Assembly: GCF_004358105.1 (NCBI RefSeq)
Contig: NZ_SMYL01000001.1
Location: 806,001-870,000 of the forward strand
Direction of reading: 5' to 3'
DNA from: Sapientia aquatica
Lineage (GTDB): Bacteria > Pseudomonadota > Gammaproteobacteria > Burkholderiales > Burkholderiaceae_D
Length of the DNA: 64,000 nt
Positions 9,293 through 17,355 of this stretch are shown here, one piece after another. Positions within the stretch are counted from its first letter, which is position 1. The number at the start of each line of letters is the position of its first letter. A program made the translations under genes and the position numbers. The notes below the pieces were generated by a model. It was not told the origin of the DNA. It searched no databases and worked only from the letters and a program-made list of their open reading frames with translations.

Positions 9293-9508
9293 GATTGAAT
9301 AGTGGTTTTAATTTAAAACGTCCAATTTCCCCATCAAACGCTTAACCAATGTGCACGAAATCCTTAGTTAAACGTTGATCTATCTAGATGTTGATTGTAT
9401 GAGTTTGCCATCGGGAAGTAGATGAATATTGCCGTAAAGTATGTAACAATTTGTGATACAAGTATATTGAAATAAACCAACTTAATAAAAATCCACTACC
9501 ATAACGCC

Positions 9509-10270
9509 ATGAATACAGAAACCACCCCCAATACCACTTCAGGTCATTCTGCTCACCAGGCTAAGATTTTGGTGGTGGATGACGACGTCCGCTTACGTGA
9601 GCTGCTGCGCCGTTATTTAAGCGAGCAAAATTTCAGCGTCGTTACCGCTGAAAATGCCACCGCAATGAATAAGCTGTGGCAGCGCGAACGCTACGATTTG
9701 TTGGTGCTTGATTTGATGTTGCCAGGCGAAGACGGCCTGTCCATTTGCCGCCGCCTGCGCGGGATCGGTGACACTACTCCGATCATTATGCTGACTGCGA
9801 AAGGCGAAGATATTGATCGCATTATTGGTTTGGAAATGGGCGCAGATGATTACATGCCAAAGCCGTTTAATCCACGTGAATTAGTCGCTCGCATTAACGC
9901 TGTATTGCGCCGCAAAGGCAGTGATGAAGCGCCGGGCGGCCCTTCTGAGACGCCGCAATCGTTTGATTTTGGCGGCTTTACGTTGGATTTGGGTACGCGC
10001 ACCTTGAAAAAAGGCGATGAAAATATTCCGATCACCACCGGCGAATTCTCGGTACTCAAAGTCTTCGCACGCCACGCACGCCAACCTTTGTCGCGTGAAA
10101 AGTTAATGGAATTAGCCCGCGGTCGTGAGTATGAAGTATACGATCGCAGCCTTGACGTACAGATTTCGCGCCTGCGTAAATTGATTGAGCCAGACCCATC
10201 CAATCCGTTATACATTCAAACTGTTTGGGGCTTGGGTTATGTCTTCATCCCTGAAGGTCAACCGCGTTAA
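9509..10270 (+). CDS. ompR: OmpR-type response regulator
   Basis: A 253-residue two-component regulator. The N-terminal receiver (about 18-135) has the acidic pair VVDDD, phosphoacceptor Asp68 in VLDLMLPGEDG, the switch threonine in LTAKGED and Lys in PKPFNPREL. The C-terminal winged-helix DNA-binding domain (about 155-245) includes SLDVQISRLRKLIE and QTVWGLGYVF. Sequence and pairing with the next gene support OmpR, which controls outer membrane porins and related envelope genes in response to osmotic conditions. An extra N-terminal stretch rich in Thr/Asn precedes the receiver. It overlaps the kinase gene by one base (TAATG). Confidence 0.88.
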   Translation: MNTETTPNTTSGHSAHQAKILVVDDDVRLRELLRRYLSEQNFSVVTAENATAMNKLWQRERYDLLVLDLMLPGEDGLSICRRLRGIGDTTPIIMLTAKGEDIDRIIGLEMGADDYMPKPFNPRELVARINAVLRRKGSDEAPGGPSETPQSFDFGGFTLDLGTRTLKKGDENIPITTGEFSVLKVFARHARQPLSREKLMELARGREYEVYDRSLDVQISRLRKLIEPDPSNPLYIQTVWGLGYVFIPEGQPR

Positions 10271-11607
10271 TGCAAATAATTAGGGCGCAATTTAACTGGT
10301 TAAAAAGCGGCTTATTTTGGCGCACTTTTTTCTTTTTAACTGCGGCTATTTTTATCAGTTTAGTCACGTGGTTTTCCACTTTTCGTCTTAGCGAAGAAAA
10401 GCCACGTGCCCAACAGATTGCCTCACAACTCCTCTCTGTCATCACCATCACGCGGGCTGCGTTAATCCACTCCGTACCGGAATCGCGCCAAGAATTGCTG
10501 TTTGAATTGGCAAGTGACGATGGCGTGCGCATCTATTCGCTCGAAGATACCGATGTGGTGGAACCACCGCCCGAAGCCGATTTCATGGCGGATTTGCAAA
10601 AACTAGTGCGCGACAAATTAGGTCCCGGCACTATTTTTTCACGTCGTGTGAATGGCATCGATGGATTCTGGGTCAGCTTTCAAATTGATGAAGATGACTA
10701 CTGGCTTAAGCTGGACCGCGAGCGGTTTAATTCGGTGTCCAATTTGCGCTGGATTAGCTGGTCAGCGCTGATTTTGTTGATGTCGATTTTGGCTGCGATG
10801 GTCATTACGCGCTTGATTAATCAACCGTTAGCGCGTTTAAGCCAAGCTGCACAGGCTATTTCAGACGGTCAATTTCACAAACCTTTACCCGAAACAGGGA
10901 TAGGCGAAATTCGCGAAACCAATAAAAGTTTTAACCAGATGGCGCAGGAATTGGCGCGAATTGAAACCGATCGCACCTTGATTTTGGCGGGTATCTCGCA
11001 CGATTTACGTACCCCCTTAGCGCGCTTGCAATTGGAAGTTGAGTTAGCCCATTTACCAGATGAAGCACGGCACGGAATGCAGACCGATATTACCCAGATG
11101 GATGCGATTATTGGCCAGTTTTTGGACTTCGCCAAACCGATGGATGCAACGCGTTTTTCCTCGGTGAATTTAACCGAGTTGCTGGAAGAATGCGTTCTAT
11201 CGGCCCAACGTTTGCCTGACATTAAAATCCGCCATTTCATTGCCAAAGATTTGACGATAGGCGGGAACTCGATTGAGATCAGTCGCTTAATTAATAACTT
11301 AATCGAGAATGCGCGCCGTTACGGAAAAACGCCGGGCAAAGGTTATGCCGATATCACGTTGATTTGCAAAACCCAAGAGCGCAATAAGGTGAATCGGATT
11401 GTGTTGCAGTTTTCGGATAACGGGAACGGGATTCCCGAAGAGGACACTGAACGTCTGTTGCGCCCGTTTACGCGCGTGGATAGTGCGCGTGGGCAGGCTA
11501 ACGGCGCTGGTTTAGGTTTAGCGATTGTTCAACGGATTGTGCAACAACATCGGGCTACGATGAAACTCATTAACCGCAATGGTTTGCTGATTGAAGTGGT
11601 TTTTTAA
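10270..11607 (+). CDS. envZ: Sensor histidine kinase, EnvZ-like
   Basis: A 445-residue inner-membrane kinase that would phosphorylate the OmpR-type regulator. Two membrane segments (about 16-36 and 158-182) flank a periplasmic domain of about 120 residues; a HAMP linker follows. The H-box ISHDLRTPLARL has His244, the N-box is LINNLIENARRYG (about 340-352), and the ATP-lid motifs are SDNGNGIPEED and GAGLGLAIV. The ATG overlaps the ompR stop by one base, so the two are translationally coupled. Its stop lies two bases from that of the convergent ferritin-like gene, with no terminator visible between them. Confidence 0.88.
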   Translation: MQIIRAQFNWLKSGLFWRTFFFLTAAIFISLVTWFSTFRLSEEKPRAQQIASQLLSVITITRAALIHSVPESRQELLFELASDDGVRIYSLEDTDVVEPPPEADFMADLQKLVRDKLGPGTIFSRRVNGIDGFWVSFQIDEDDYWLKLDRERFNSVSNLRWISWSALILLMSILAAMVITRLINQPLARLSQAAQAISDGQFHKPLPETGIGEIRETNKSFNQMAQELARIETDRTLILAGISHDLRTPLARLQLEVELAHLPDEARHGMQTDITQMDAIIGQFLDFAKPMDATRFSSVNLTELLEECVLSAQRLPDIKIRHFIAKDLTIGGNSIEISRLINNLIENARRYGKTPGKGYADITLICKTQERNKVNRIVLQFSDNGNGIPEEDTERLLRPFTRVDSARGQANGAGLGLAIVQRIVQQHRATMKLINRNGLLIEVVF

Positions 11608-11609
11608 GC

Positions 11610-11900
11610 TTACTCTTCTTCAGCGATTGGCCCAGCCTTAAACAAGGCCGCGCGCAATGCGTGATCCAAATCAGGATCGTGCCGACGCATCCATTCCACT
11701 AACATGGCGATATTCTTTTTTTCCGTGGCGCGTGCGGCTTTTAGTATTGCTATCAGTGACGAATCAGTGCAAGCATCGACGCGCTGATTGCAGCGGTCTA
11801 ATTCGGCTGCTTTTTCTGACAGCGAAATCAAAGCGCGATGCATATCCATCGTCGGAGCGGTAAGTTTTTGCACTTGTTCTACATAGTCATCTGAATTCAT
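11610..11900 (-). CDS. Encapsulated-ferritin (EncFtn) family relative lacking most metal ligands
   Basis: A 96-residue all-helical protein that aligns through its length with the encapsulated ferritin family: MHRALISL, DRCNQRVDAC, LVEWMRRHDPDLDHAL and the C-terminal LFKAGPIA resemble EncFtn segments. Compared from memory with the R. rubrum protein, Glu31 and Glu62 are kept but Glu32, Glu34, Trp38, Glu61 and His65 correspond to Lys30, Ala32, Arg36, Thr59 and Asn63 here. Ferroxidase activity is therefore unlikely. No encapsulin gene is in the window. I chose the ATG at 11900, preceded by GGGAGATGGA, over a TTG at 11912. It lies 29 bases after rlmJ and is probably co-transcribed with it. Function unknown. 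Confidence 0.7.
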   Translation of the reverse strand: MNSDDYVEQVQKLTAPTMDMHRALISLSEKAAELDRCNQRVDACTDSSLIAILKAARATEKKNIAMLVEWMRRHDPDLDHALRAALFKAGPIAEEE

Positions 11901-11929
11901 TCCATCTCCCAAAGTAAGCAGCTCATCAA

Positions 11930-12844
11930 TTATTTGCGTACCGGCTTACGTCCAATCGGCGCCGCGCCTTGTCCGCTTTCTATCGTAAATTTGGCTTCGC
12001 TGTCATTGCCCAGCACTTTGACCAAGTACGGCATGACTTCTTTAAGCATGGCTTCCAACACCCAAGGCGGGTTGATGATAAACATGCCGCTACTGTGCAA
12101 ACCAAAACCATCAGGCATAGGCTGACTGATTGACAGCGTGACGTTAAGCCACGTATCGACTGGCAACTGGGACAATTTTCTGGCGAGTTCGCGTGATTCT
12201 TGGCGCTGCAATACCGGGTACCAAACGGCGTAAGTACCGCTAGGAAAACGTTGCAAACTATCGGCCAACATATCGCGCACGTATTTGTAGTCGCGTTTAT
12301 CTTCGTAGGGTGGATCAATTAACACCAAGGCGCGGCGCTGCTGGGGTGGGAGCAACGCTTTAATACCCTCAAAGCCATCACCGGCCATGAGCAAAACACG
12401 TTTGCCACGCGCTTTAATGCCTTGTTCGGCCAAATGCATTTCGCGCTTACGCACGTTTTCTTGCAAAATTTTGACGTCGCTTGGATGCAGTTCAAACAGG
12501 CGTAAGCGGTCTTCTAGGCGCATCACGCGCTCGGCGCAATAGGGCGAACCTGGGTAGTAGCGCAGTTTGCCGCTGGGATTGAGCTCTTTAATTAGATCGA
12601 CATATTGCGCCAAGGCCGGCGGCAAGTCTTTACGTTCCCATAATTTAGCAATCCCGTTTTCATACTCGGCATTTTTGGCCGCATAGCCAGTATCGAGCGA
12701 ATACAGACCCGCGCCAGCATGGGTGTCGATGTACATATACGGCGCGTCTTTTTGCCCCATGTAATCGAGTAATTGAATTTGAATGAAATGCTTTAACACA
12801 TCAGCGTGATTGCCGGCGTGAAAGGCGTGGCGGTAACTTAACAT
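11930..12844 (-). CDS. rlmJ: 23S rRNA (adenine2030-N6)-methyltransferase RlmJ
   Basis: A 304-residue SAM-dependent N6-adenine methyltransferase acting on 23S rRNA. The N-terminus MLSYRHAFHAGNHADVLKH is diagnostic for the family, followed by the SAM-binding DTHAGAGLY and the catalytic DPPYE (VLIDPPYEDKRDY). Its length slightly exceeds the E. coli protein (280) because of a C-terminal basic tail (GRKPVRK). It heads a leftward transcript that continues into the ferritin-like gene. Confidence 0.93.
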   Translation of the reverse strand: MLSYRHAFHAGNHADVLKHFIQIQLLDYMGQKDAPYMYIDTHAGAGLYSLDTGYAAKNAEYENGIAKLWERKDLPPALAQYVDLIKELNPSGKLRYYPGSPYCAERVMRLEDRLRLFELHPSDVKILQENVRKREMHLAEQGIKARGKRVLLMAGDGFEGIKALLPPQQRRALVLIDPPYEDKRDYKYVRDMLADSLQRFPSGTYAVWYPVLQRQESRELARKLSQLPVDTWLNVTLSISQPMPDGFGLHSSGMFIINPPWVLEAMLKEVMPYLVKVLGNDSEAKFTIESGQGAAPIGRKPVRK

Positions 12845-12948
12845 AGGAATCTTTTCTAATAGTAGACACAGCGCGGATGCTGTGGATGCTCTTTAGTCGG
12901 TGCTTAAAGAGTAGCTAAGGAATGGTGTTGCTGCAAAGAATATCGCGC

Positions 12949-12954
12949 ATTATA
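12949..12954 (-). promoter_or_regulatory. Possible -10 element for rlmJ
   Basis: TATAAT on the minus strand, about 105 bases upstream of rlmJ and just downstream of the GNAT gene terminator, in the sequence CCGCTATAATGCGC. No good -35 hexamer lies at standard spacing, so the call is tentative. Confidence 0.35.
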
Positions 12955-12976
12955 GCGGATTGGCCGGCGACTCTGA

Positions 12977-13000
12977 GCAAAACCGCCCCCAAAGGCGGTG
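12977..13000 (-). terminator. Terminator of the leftward acetyltransferase gene
   Basis: Read on the minus strand, ACCGCC (12999-12994), a 6-base loop and GGCGGT (12987-12982) are followed by TTTGCTC. It lies directly after the GNAT stop codon. Confidence 0.65.
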
Positions 13001-13002
13001 AC

Positions 13003-13512
13003 CTAGGCTGAAATCCGCTTACCCAAAATGATTAAATCGCGCTCAATGCCGTCTAAATTGGCAACTTTCGGCAGTTCCGCCCATTGCTGATAACCCATTT
13101 TTTTAAATAGGCCCAAGCTAGCGGCATTATGTCCAAAAATAAAGCCCAGCAAGGTATGCACCAAAACCTGCGGCGCATGGGCTTCCGCCAATTTTAAGCA
13201 GTAAGTTCCTAAGCCTTTGCCACGCGCATCTGGATGCAAATAAATCGAGAGTTCAGCAGTACCGGAATAGGCTGGACGGCCATAAAAATTGGAGAACGAC
13301 ATCCATCCGACGATTTGCTTGCCCTGCCCCTGATCCATTTCCAAAACCCATAATGGACGCTTGTCAGGTGTGTGCGCATCGAACCACTCTTGACGCGACG
13401 CGACGCTAACCTCTTCGGTGTCGGCCGTGACTTCGCGTGAGGCAATGGTTGAATTGTAGATGGCGACGATGGCGGGTAAATCGTGTTGTTCGGCGATGCG
13501 GTGTATGGTCAT
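13003..13512 (-). CDS. GNAT N-acetyltransferase, phosphinothricin-acetyltransferase-like
   Basis: A 169-residue single-domain GNAT enzyme. The opening IHRIAEQHDLPAIVAIYN and the segment AELSIYLHPDARGKGLGTYC, containing the acetyl-CoA binding loop (ARGKGLG), are typical of the Pat/YncA group, as are GFIFGHNAASLGLFKKMGY and the C-terminal LDGIERDLIILGKRI. Such proteins acetylate methionine sulfone or sulfoximine, phosphinothricin or other amines; the real substrate cannot be read from sequence. It follows pilZ after a 23-base gap on the same strand and ends at a terminator, so it may belong to the holB-pilZ transcript. Confidence 0.82.
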   Translation of the reverse strand: MTIHRIAEQHDLPAIVAIYNSTIASREVTADTEEVSVASRQEWFDAHTPDKRPLWVLEMDQGQGKQIVGWMSFSNFYGRPAYSGTAELSIYLHPDARGKGLGTYCLKLAEAHAPQVLVHTLLGFIFGHNAASLGLFKKMGYQQWAELPKVANLDGIERDLIILGKRISA

Positions 13513-13535
13513 GCTGGTCTTAAATGAAGCGACGA

Positions 13536-13913
13536 TTAAAGAGTATGGGTAATTCGAGTCGAACGCAGAGCAGAGCCAAGCAGTTCTTCTACCCGTTGCT
13601 TGATGCGTAGTCCACTTTCATCGTCCGGAAAATGCACGCCAATCCCCTGAGATTTGTTATTGCCAGCAGTCGATGGGGTAACCCACGCAACTTTGCCCGC
13701 AATCGGGTATTTGTTTGGGTCGTCTAGCAGCGTCAAAATCAGATAAATTTCATCACCCAAGTTGTAGCTTTTATTGGTAGGAACAAAAATGCCGCCATTT
13801 TTTAAAAACGGCATGTAGGCCGAATACAAAGCGGCTTTTTCTTTAATGACCAAGGAAAGGACCGACGGACGCGAGATGGCTGCGGGGGTCGGATCGTTCG
13901 GTAAATCTGCCAT
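13536..13913 (-). CDS. pilZ: PilZ-domain type IV pilus protein
   Basis: A small PilZ-like protein of 125 residues from the ATG at 13913. The segment YMPFLKNGGIFVPTNKSYNLGDEIYLILTLLDDPNKYPIAGKVAW (its key pieces are NGGIFVPT, GDEIYLIL and GKVAWVTP) and the ending GIGVHFPDDES are those of the type IV pilus PilZ, which acts with PilB/FimX in pilus assembly. The canonical c-di-GMP motif RXXXR/DxSxxG is absent, as in that subgroup. The upstream in-frame ATG at 13943 adds ten residues without support. It lies downstream of holB, an arrangement common in proteobacteria. Confidence 0.85.
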   Translation of the reverse strand: MADLPNDPTPAAISRPSVLSLVIKEKAALYSAYMPFLKNGGIFVPTNKSYNLGDEIYLILTLLDDPNKYPIAGKVAWVTPSTAGNNKSQGIGVHFPDDESGLRIKQRVEELLGSALRSTRITHTL

Positions 13914-13999
13914 TGTGTTCTTTCTGGGGCTGGCCCTATTCAATGCACAACTAGGTTTGGTATTGGTTACGTACTTAATTAAATAATTTTTTACATTAA

Positions 14000-15049
14000 T
14001 TAGCTTCGGCTTTTTTGCAGTTGTTGACCGTATTCCAGCAACATATCTTCAATCACTAACTTTGGTGCTAACGGATGCTCGGCAGACATACGCCGCTGGG
14101 TGTTCGCATCGAGTAAAGAGAGAAGCGATGGCACGGTTAAATTTGCTGCAATTAAACTAATTTCTTTTTGGTAACGCGGATAATAACGGATTTCTCCCGC
14201 CAATTTATAAGAAAAAATATCATATAACCACCGTTGCATCCAAGAAATTATCAACGGAATTGAGGTTTTATTTAATTTATCGGCAATTTTCAACGCATTG
14301 CTCAAATCTGGCCGCTGCAAATGCATCAAAAATTCCTGTTGCTGCTCCAAAAATTCCGATTGCGACGCTGCTAATGCCGCTAACGGCGCACCGCCCTGCT
14401 CGGCTAAAAACTGTTCTGGCTTACTAATCTCTTGCTGCGCCAACCAAGCTTTTGCTTGTTCTGGACTTGGCATTGTCAGGGCAAACTTATGGCAGCGCGA
14501 AATTAAGGTCGGCAACAAGGCCTCAATCGAATTGCTGACCAAGATAAAAACGGTGTTGGGACCCGGTTCTTCCAATGATTTTAGTAATGCATTGGCAGCA
14601 GCAACATTCATCGTCTCGGCTGGATACAATAAAATGACGCGCGCGCCTTGGCGATGGGTGGATAAGGTCATGAATTCCGCAATGCTACGCACTTGATTAA
14701 TGACGATTTCTTTGGAAGGCGCTTTGCTGGCTTTGGCTTCTGATTTGCTGGCCTTGCCGCCGTCTTCGCCTTCCGCATCGGGCGCATCGGTTTCTAATAT
14801 TTCGGGACGCAGGCGGCGATAGTCGGGATGGCTATATTGCGCAAACCAGCCGCAAGAGACGCAGCTAGCGCATGCTTGACCGTCAGCTTGGGGCGCTTCG
14901 CACAGCAAGGATTTCGCCAAGCTCTCGGCGAATTCGGTTTTGCCGATTCCTTCTGGGCCGTGCAACAAAATCGCATGCGGCCAGCGTCCTTTGAGCTGCT
15001 GCAGTTGCGCCCACGCGGTTTGCTGCCAAGGGTAAAGTGAGCTAGTCAT
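14000..15049 (-). CDS. holB: DNA polymerase III subunit delta' (HolB)
   Basis: A 349-residue AAA+ clamp-loader subunit. It has a P-loop GPEGIGKTE near residue 31, a zinc-binding cysteine cluster (CEAPQADGQACASCVSC, about 52-68), the sensor-1 type stretch RVILLYPAETMNVAAANALLKSLEEP and SRCHKF. A Lys/Ala/Ser/Asp-rich insert near residues 85-115 (ETDAPDAEGEDGGKASKSEA) interrupts the ATPase domain. The C-terminal half is the collar domain. No tmk is seen upstream: yaaA lies there on the same strand, 34 bases away. pilZ follows downstream. Confidence 0.92.
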   Translation of the reverse strand: MTSSLYPWQQTAWAQLQQLKGRWPHAILLHGPEGIGKTEFAESLAKSLLCEAPQADGQACASCVSCGWFAQYSHPDYRRLRPEILETDAPDAEGEDGGKASKSEAKASKAPSKEIVINQVRSIAEFMTLSTHRQGARVILLYPAETMNVAAANALLKSLEEPGPNTVFILVSNSIEALLPTLISRCHKFALTMPSPEQAKAWLAQQEISKPEQFLAEQGGAPLAALAASQSEFLEQQQEFLMHLQRPDLSNALKIADKLNKTSIPLIISWMQRWLYDIFSYKLAGEIRYYPRYQKEISLIAANLTVPSLLSLLDANTQRRMSAEHPLAPKLVIEDMLLEYGQQLQKSRS

Positions 15050-15083
15050 GTTTAATCGTCTTTCAGAATTGGTCGCACGCGGC

Positions 15084-15869
15084 TTACTCGGCTACACGGC
15101 GGCGAAACACCCAGTGCTGTTGATCCGAGCTGTCGGCGTCAAAGGCATAACCATCCAGATTAAATTGCTTGAGCTTTTCTGGATTGGTGACGTTATGCAG
15201 TGCGCAGTAGCGCGCCATTAAACCACGGGCACGTTTGGCGTAGAAAGAAATAATTTTGTAGCGATCAGTTTTCCAGTCTTGAAAAACTGGTGTGATGACG
15301 TCGGCCTTGAGTTTGGCTAATTGCACCGATTTAAAATACTCTTCGGACGCCAGATTAACCACCACTTGGGCTGAGTGCCCTTCTAACTCTTGGTTGAGTT
15401 TTTTGGCAATCGTATCGCCCCAATACGCATATAAATTGGGGCCTTTGGCGTTGTCTAAACGTGTTCCCATTTCCAGCCGATAGGCCTGCAGCATATCAAA
15501 AGGTCGCAGCACGCCGTATAGACCAGATAAAATGCGGGTGTGTTTTTGGACATAGGCAAGCTGCTTTACCGACAGTGAATAAGCGTCTAGCCCCTCATAG
15601 ACGTCGCCATTAAATGCAAAAATAGCGGCTTTGCCATGTTCCAAACTGGGTTTTGCCTTCCAATCTACATAACGGGCTTTATTGAGTTGCGCTAGCGGCT
15701 CCGAGATCGACATTAACTCCATCAACTCCAACGCGCTTTGCTTTTTTAGCAAAGTAATGAGCTGCGCGGATTGTTTCATGAAGTCGGGCAAGCTTAACGG
15801 GAATGAATCGGAATGCGGTGGCTGGGTGCTGTAATCCAAGGATTTGGCCGGCGATAAAGCAATTAGCAT
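15084..15869 (-). CDS. yaaA: Peroxide stress protein YaaA (DUF328)
   Basis: A 261-residue cytoplasmic protein of the YaaA family. The start MLIALSPAKSLDY and the segments AIFAFNGDVYEGLDA, RILSGLYGVLRPFDMLQAYRLEMGT and FYAKRARGLMARY are diagnostic. In E. coli YaaA lowers free intracellular iron during peroxide stress and binds DNA; the molecular mechanism here is inferred from the family only. It is divergent from the PIN-domain gene across a 47-base gap and upstream of holB on the same strand. Confidence 0.92.
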   Translation of the reverse strand: MLIALSPAKSLDYSTQPPHSDSFPLSLPDFMKQSAQLITLLKKQSALELMELMSISEPLAQLNKARYVDWKAKPSLEHGKAAIFAFNGDVYEGLDAYSLSVKQLAYVQKHTRILSGLYGVLRPFDMLQAYRLEMGTRLDNAKGPNLYAYWGDTIAKKLNQELEGHSAQVVVNLASEEYFKSVQLAKLKADVITPVFQDWKTDRYKIISFYAKRARGLMARYCALHNVTNPEKLKQFNLDGYAFDADSSDQQHWVFRRRVAE

Positions 15870-15916
15870 AAGTTCAAAATAAGTTTTAACAACAATGAAT
15901 TCGACGAAAGTACGGA

Positions 15917-16372
15917 ATGATACCTAAACCACCCGAAGACCGCTTAGTTTTAGTGCTGGACACCAATGTTTGTCTCGACTTGTTTGTGTTCCACGACCCG
16001 CGCTGGACGGCTTTGTTAACGGCAATTCAAGAAAAGCGTGTACGTGCGATTACTAAAGCCAGTTGTCGCGATGAATGGTTAGCCGTGTTGCATTACAAAC
16101 AGCTCCCCATTAACGATAAAACGCGGCCAATGTTTGCTGCCGCGTTTGATCAATGGATTGAATGCGTAGCACCGGAAGCGCGCTCCCTCGTTGCGCTCCC
16201 GCTGTGTACCGATCCTGACGATCAGCAATTTATGGAATTGGCGCGCGATTCTGGGGCAACTTATTTGATTACAAAAGATAAAGCTTTACTAAAATGCGCC
16301 AAGCGGATTGCCAAACTTAAGCTATTTAACATTCTGACGCCGGAAGATTTTTTAAAAAAAGTACGCGTTTAG
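15917..16372 (+). CDS. Orphan PIN-domain protein (COG1569-like putative toxin)
   Basis: A 151-residue PIN-fold protein, a presumed metal-dependent RNase. Acidic residues expected at the active site are visible: Asp in VLVLDTNVCLD near residue 15, Glu in CRDEWL near 48, and Asp in CTDPDDQQFMELA near 100, with TKDKALL after it. Members of this group are often called toxin components of toxin-antitoxin systems, but no small antitoxin gene adjoins it: yaaA is divergent on one side and more than 200 non-coding bases lie on the other. A housekeeping RNase role is as likely. Function unproven. Confidence 0.72.
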   Translation: MIPKPPEDRLVLVLDTNVCLDLFVFHDPRWTALLTAIQEKRVRAITKASCRDEWLAVLHYKQLPINDKTRPMFAAAFDQWIECVAPEARSLVALPLCTDPDDQQFMELARDSGATYLITKDKALLKCAKRIAKLKLFNILTPEDFLKKVRV

Positions 16373-16415
16373 GTCAATTTTTTTATTTCTCAGGTGAATT
16401 TGTGGTTGTTTTTAT

Positions 16416-16453
16416 CAAATCATCGCATATGCTGAAGTCAGCAAATCATCGCA
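16416..16453. repeat. Direct repeats flanking an inverted repeat upstream of cheZ
   Basis: CAAATCATCGCA occurs at 16416-16427 and again at 16442-16453. Between them, TGCTGA (16430-16435) and TCAGCA (16438-16443) form an inverted repeat with two bases between arms. The 26-base spacing of the copies and their place about 140 bases before cheZ suggest an operator; no regulator is known to me for this sequence. Confidence 0.4.
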
Positions 16454-16587
16454 CTACAAATATTTCCTTAAATCAATATTCGGCGTGTTTTAGCAGCGCG
16501 TTTAATATGTGGTTCAAAGGTTAATGGAATTGGATTTGATTTTGTAATCAGCAGCGGCTTTCGCCCCACAATGGAGATAAAAGAACT

Positions 16588-17355
16588 ATGAGCGACTCTG
16601 ATGAAGATTTAGAAGCGCTGTTTGAGGAGATGGCTTCTCAACCAGCATCTCCAGCAGCGAGCAATACTGCAACCGCGGCGGCAGCAACTCCCGTAGCTTC
16701 CGCTGTCATCGATCCTATTACCGAAGAGGCGATTCCTTTGGATGTCGCCCCTGATGGTTCGCTCAAAATAAGCAAACCGATGTTTGAGCGGCTCGGTGGC
16801 GTGGTGCGGGTATTGCACGACTCGATGCGCGAATTGGGCTACGACCGCTCATTGACTGATCTGACATCACAAATCACTGACGCGCACGAGCGCCTCGACT
16901 ACATTGCCACGTTGACCGAAAAAGCCGCTAACACCGTGCTTAACGCGACCGACGAAGCCATGCCCGAACAAGATAATTTGGCGAAACGGGCCAAAGACAT
17001 CGACGATCGCTGGTCTAATTTATTTTCGGGCCAAATGAGCATCGAGGCGTTCAAAACCTTAGCCAACGATTCGCAAAACTTTGCCAAAGAAACGATAGCC
17101 TCAACCGAAGCTGAAAAAGCCCGCTTGCTAGCAATTATGATGTCGCAAGATTTCCAAGATTTGACTGGTCAGTTAATCAAGAAAGTACTGAAAATTACGG
17201 GCGATATCGAATGCGAACTCGCCCAAATTCTGCTTGATAATGCACCGGCTGAGATACGCGAAAAAGCGGTGGAATTGTTAGAGGGGCCGTCGGTCGCTGC
17301 TTCTGCACTTGTACAGGACGACGTAGATAATCTACTTGATAGTCTGGGCTTCTAA
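16588..17355 (+). CDS. cheZ: Protein phosphatase CheZ
   Basis: A 255-residue chemotaxis phosphatase that removes phosphate from CheY-P. After an Ala/Pro-rich N-terminal linker (about 18-60), the long helical hairpin carries HDSMRELGYDRSL, ERLDYIATLTEKAA and the catalytic segment MSQDFQDLTGQLIKK, with Asp191 and Gln195 in the positions of the E. coli active-site Asp143 and Gln147. The protein ends in QDDVDNLLDSLGF, the usual CheY-binding tail. GGAGA precedes the ATG by ten bases. Its stop overlaps the cheA start by one base, whereas neither cheY nor cheW is beside it. Confidence 0.93.
   Translation: MSDSDEDLEALFEEMASQPASPAASNTATAAAATPVASAVIDPITEEAIPLDVAPDGSLKISKPMFERLGGVVRVLHDSMRELGYDRSLTDLTSQITDAHERLDYIATLTEKAANTVLNATDEAMPEQDNLAKRAKDIDDRWSNLFSGQMSIEAFKTLANDSQNFAKETIASTEAEKARLLAIMMSQDFQDLTGQLIKKVLKITGDIECELAQILLDNAPAEIREKAVELLEGPSVAASALVQDDVDNLLDSLGF

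Noticed and set aside
9350-9400. Short GTTGAT repeats and an ATCTAGAT palindrome upstream of ompR
   Set aside because: Too short to separate from chance; no promoter geometry supports a specific site.
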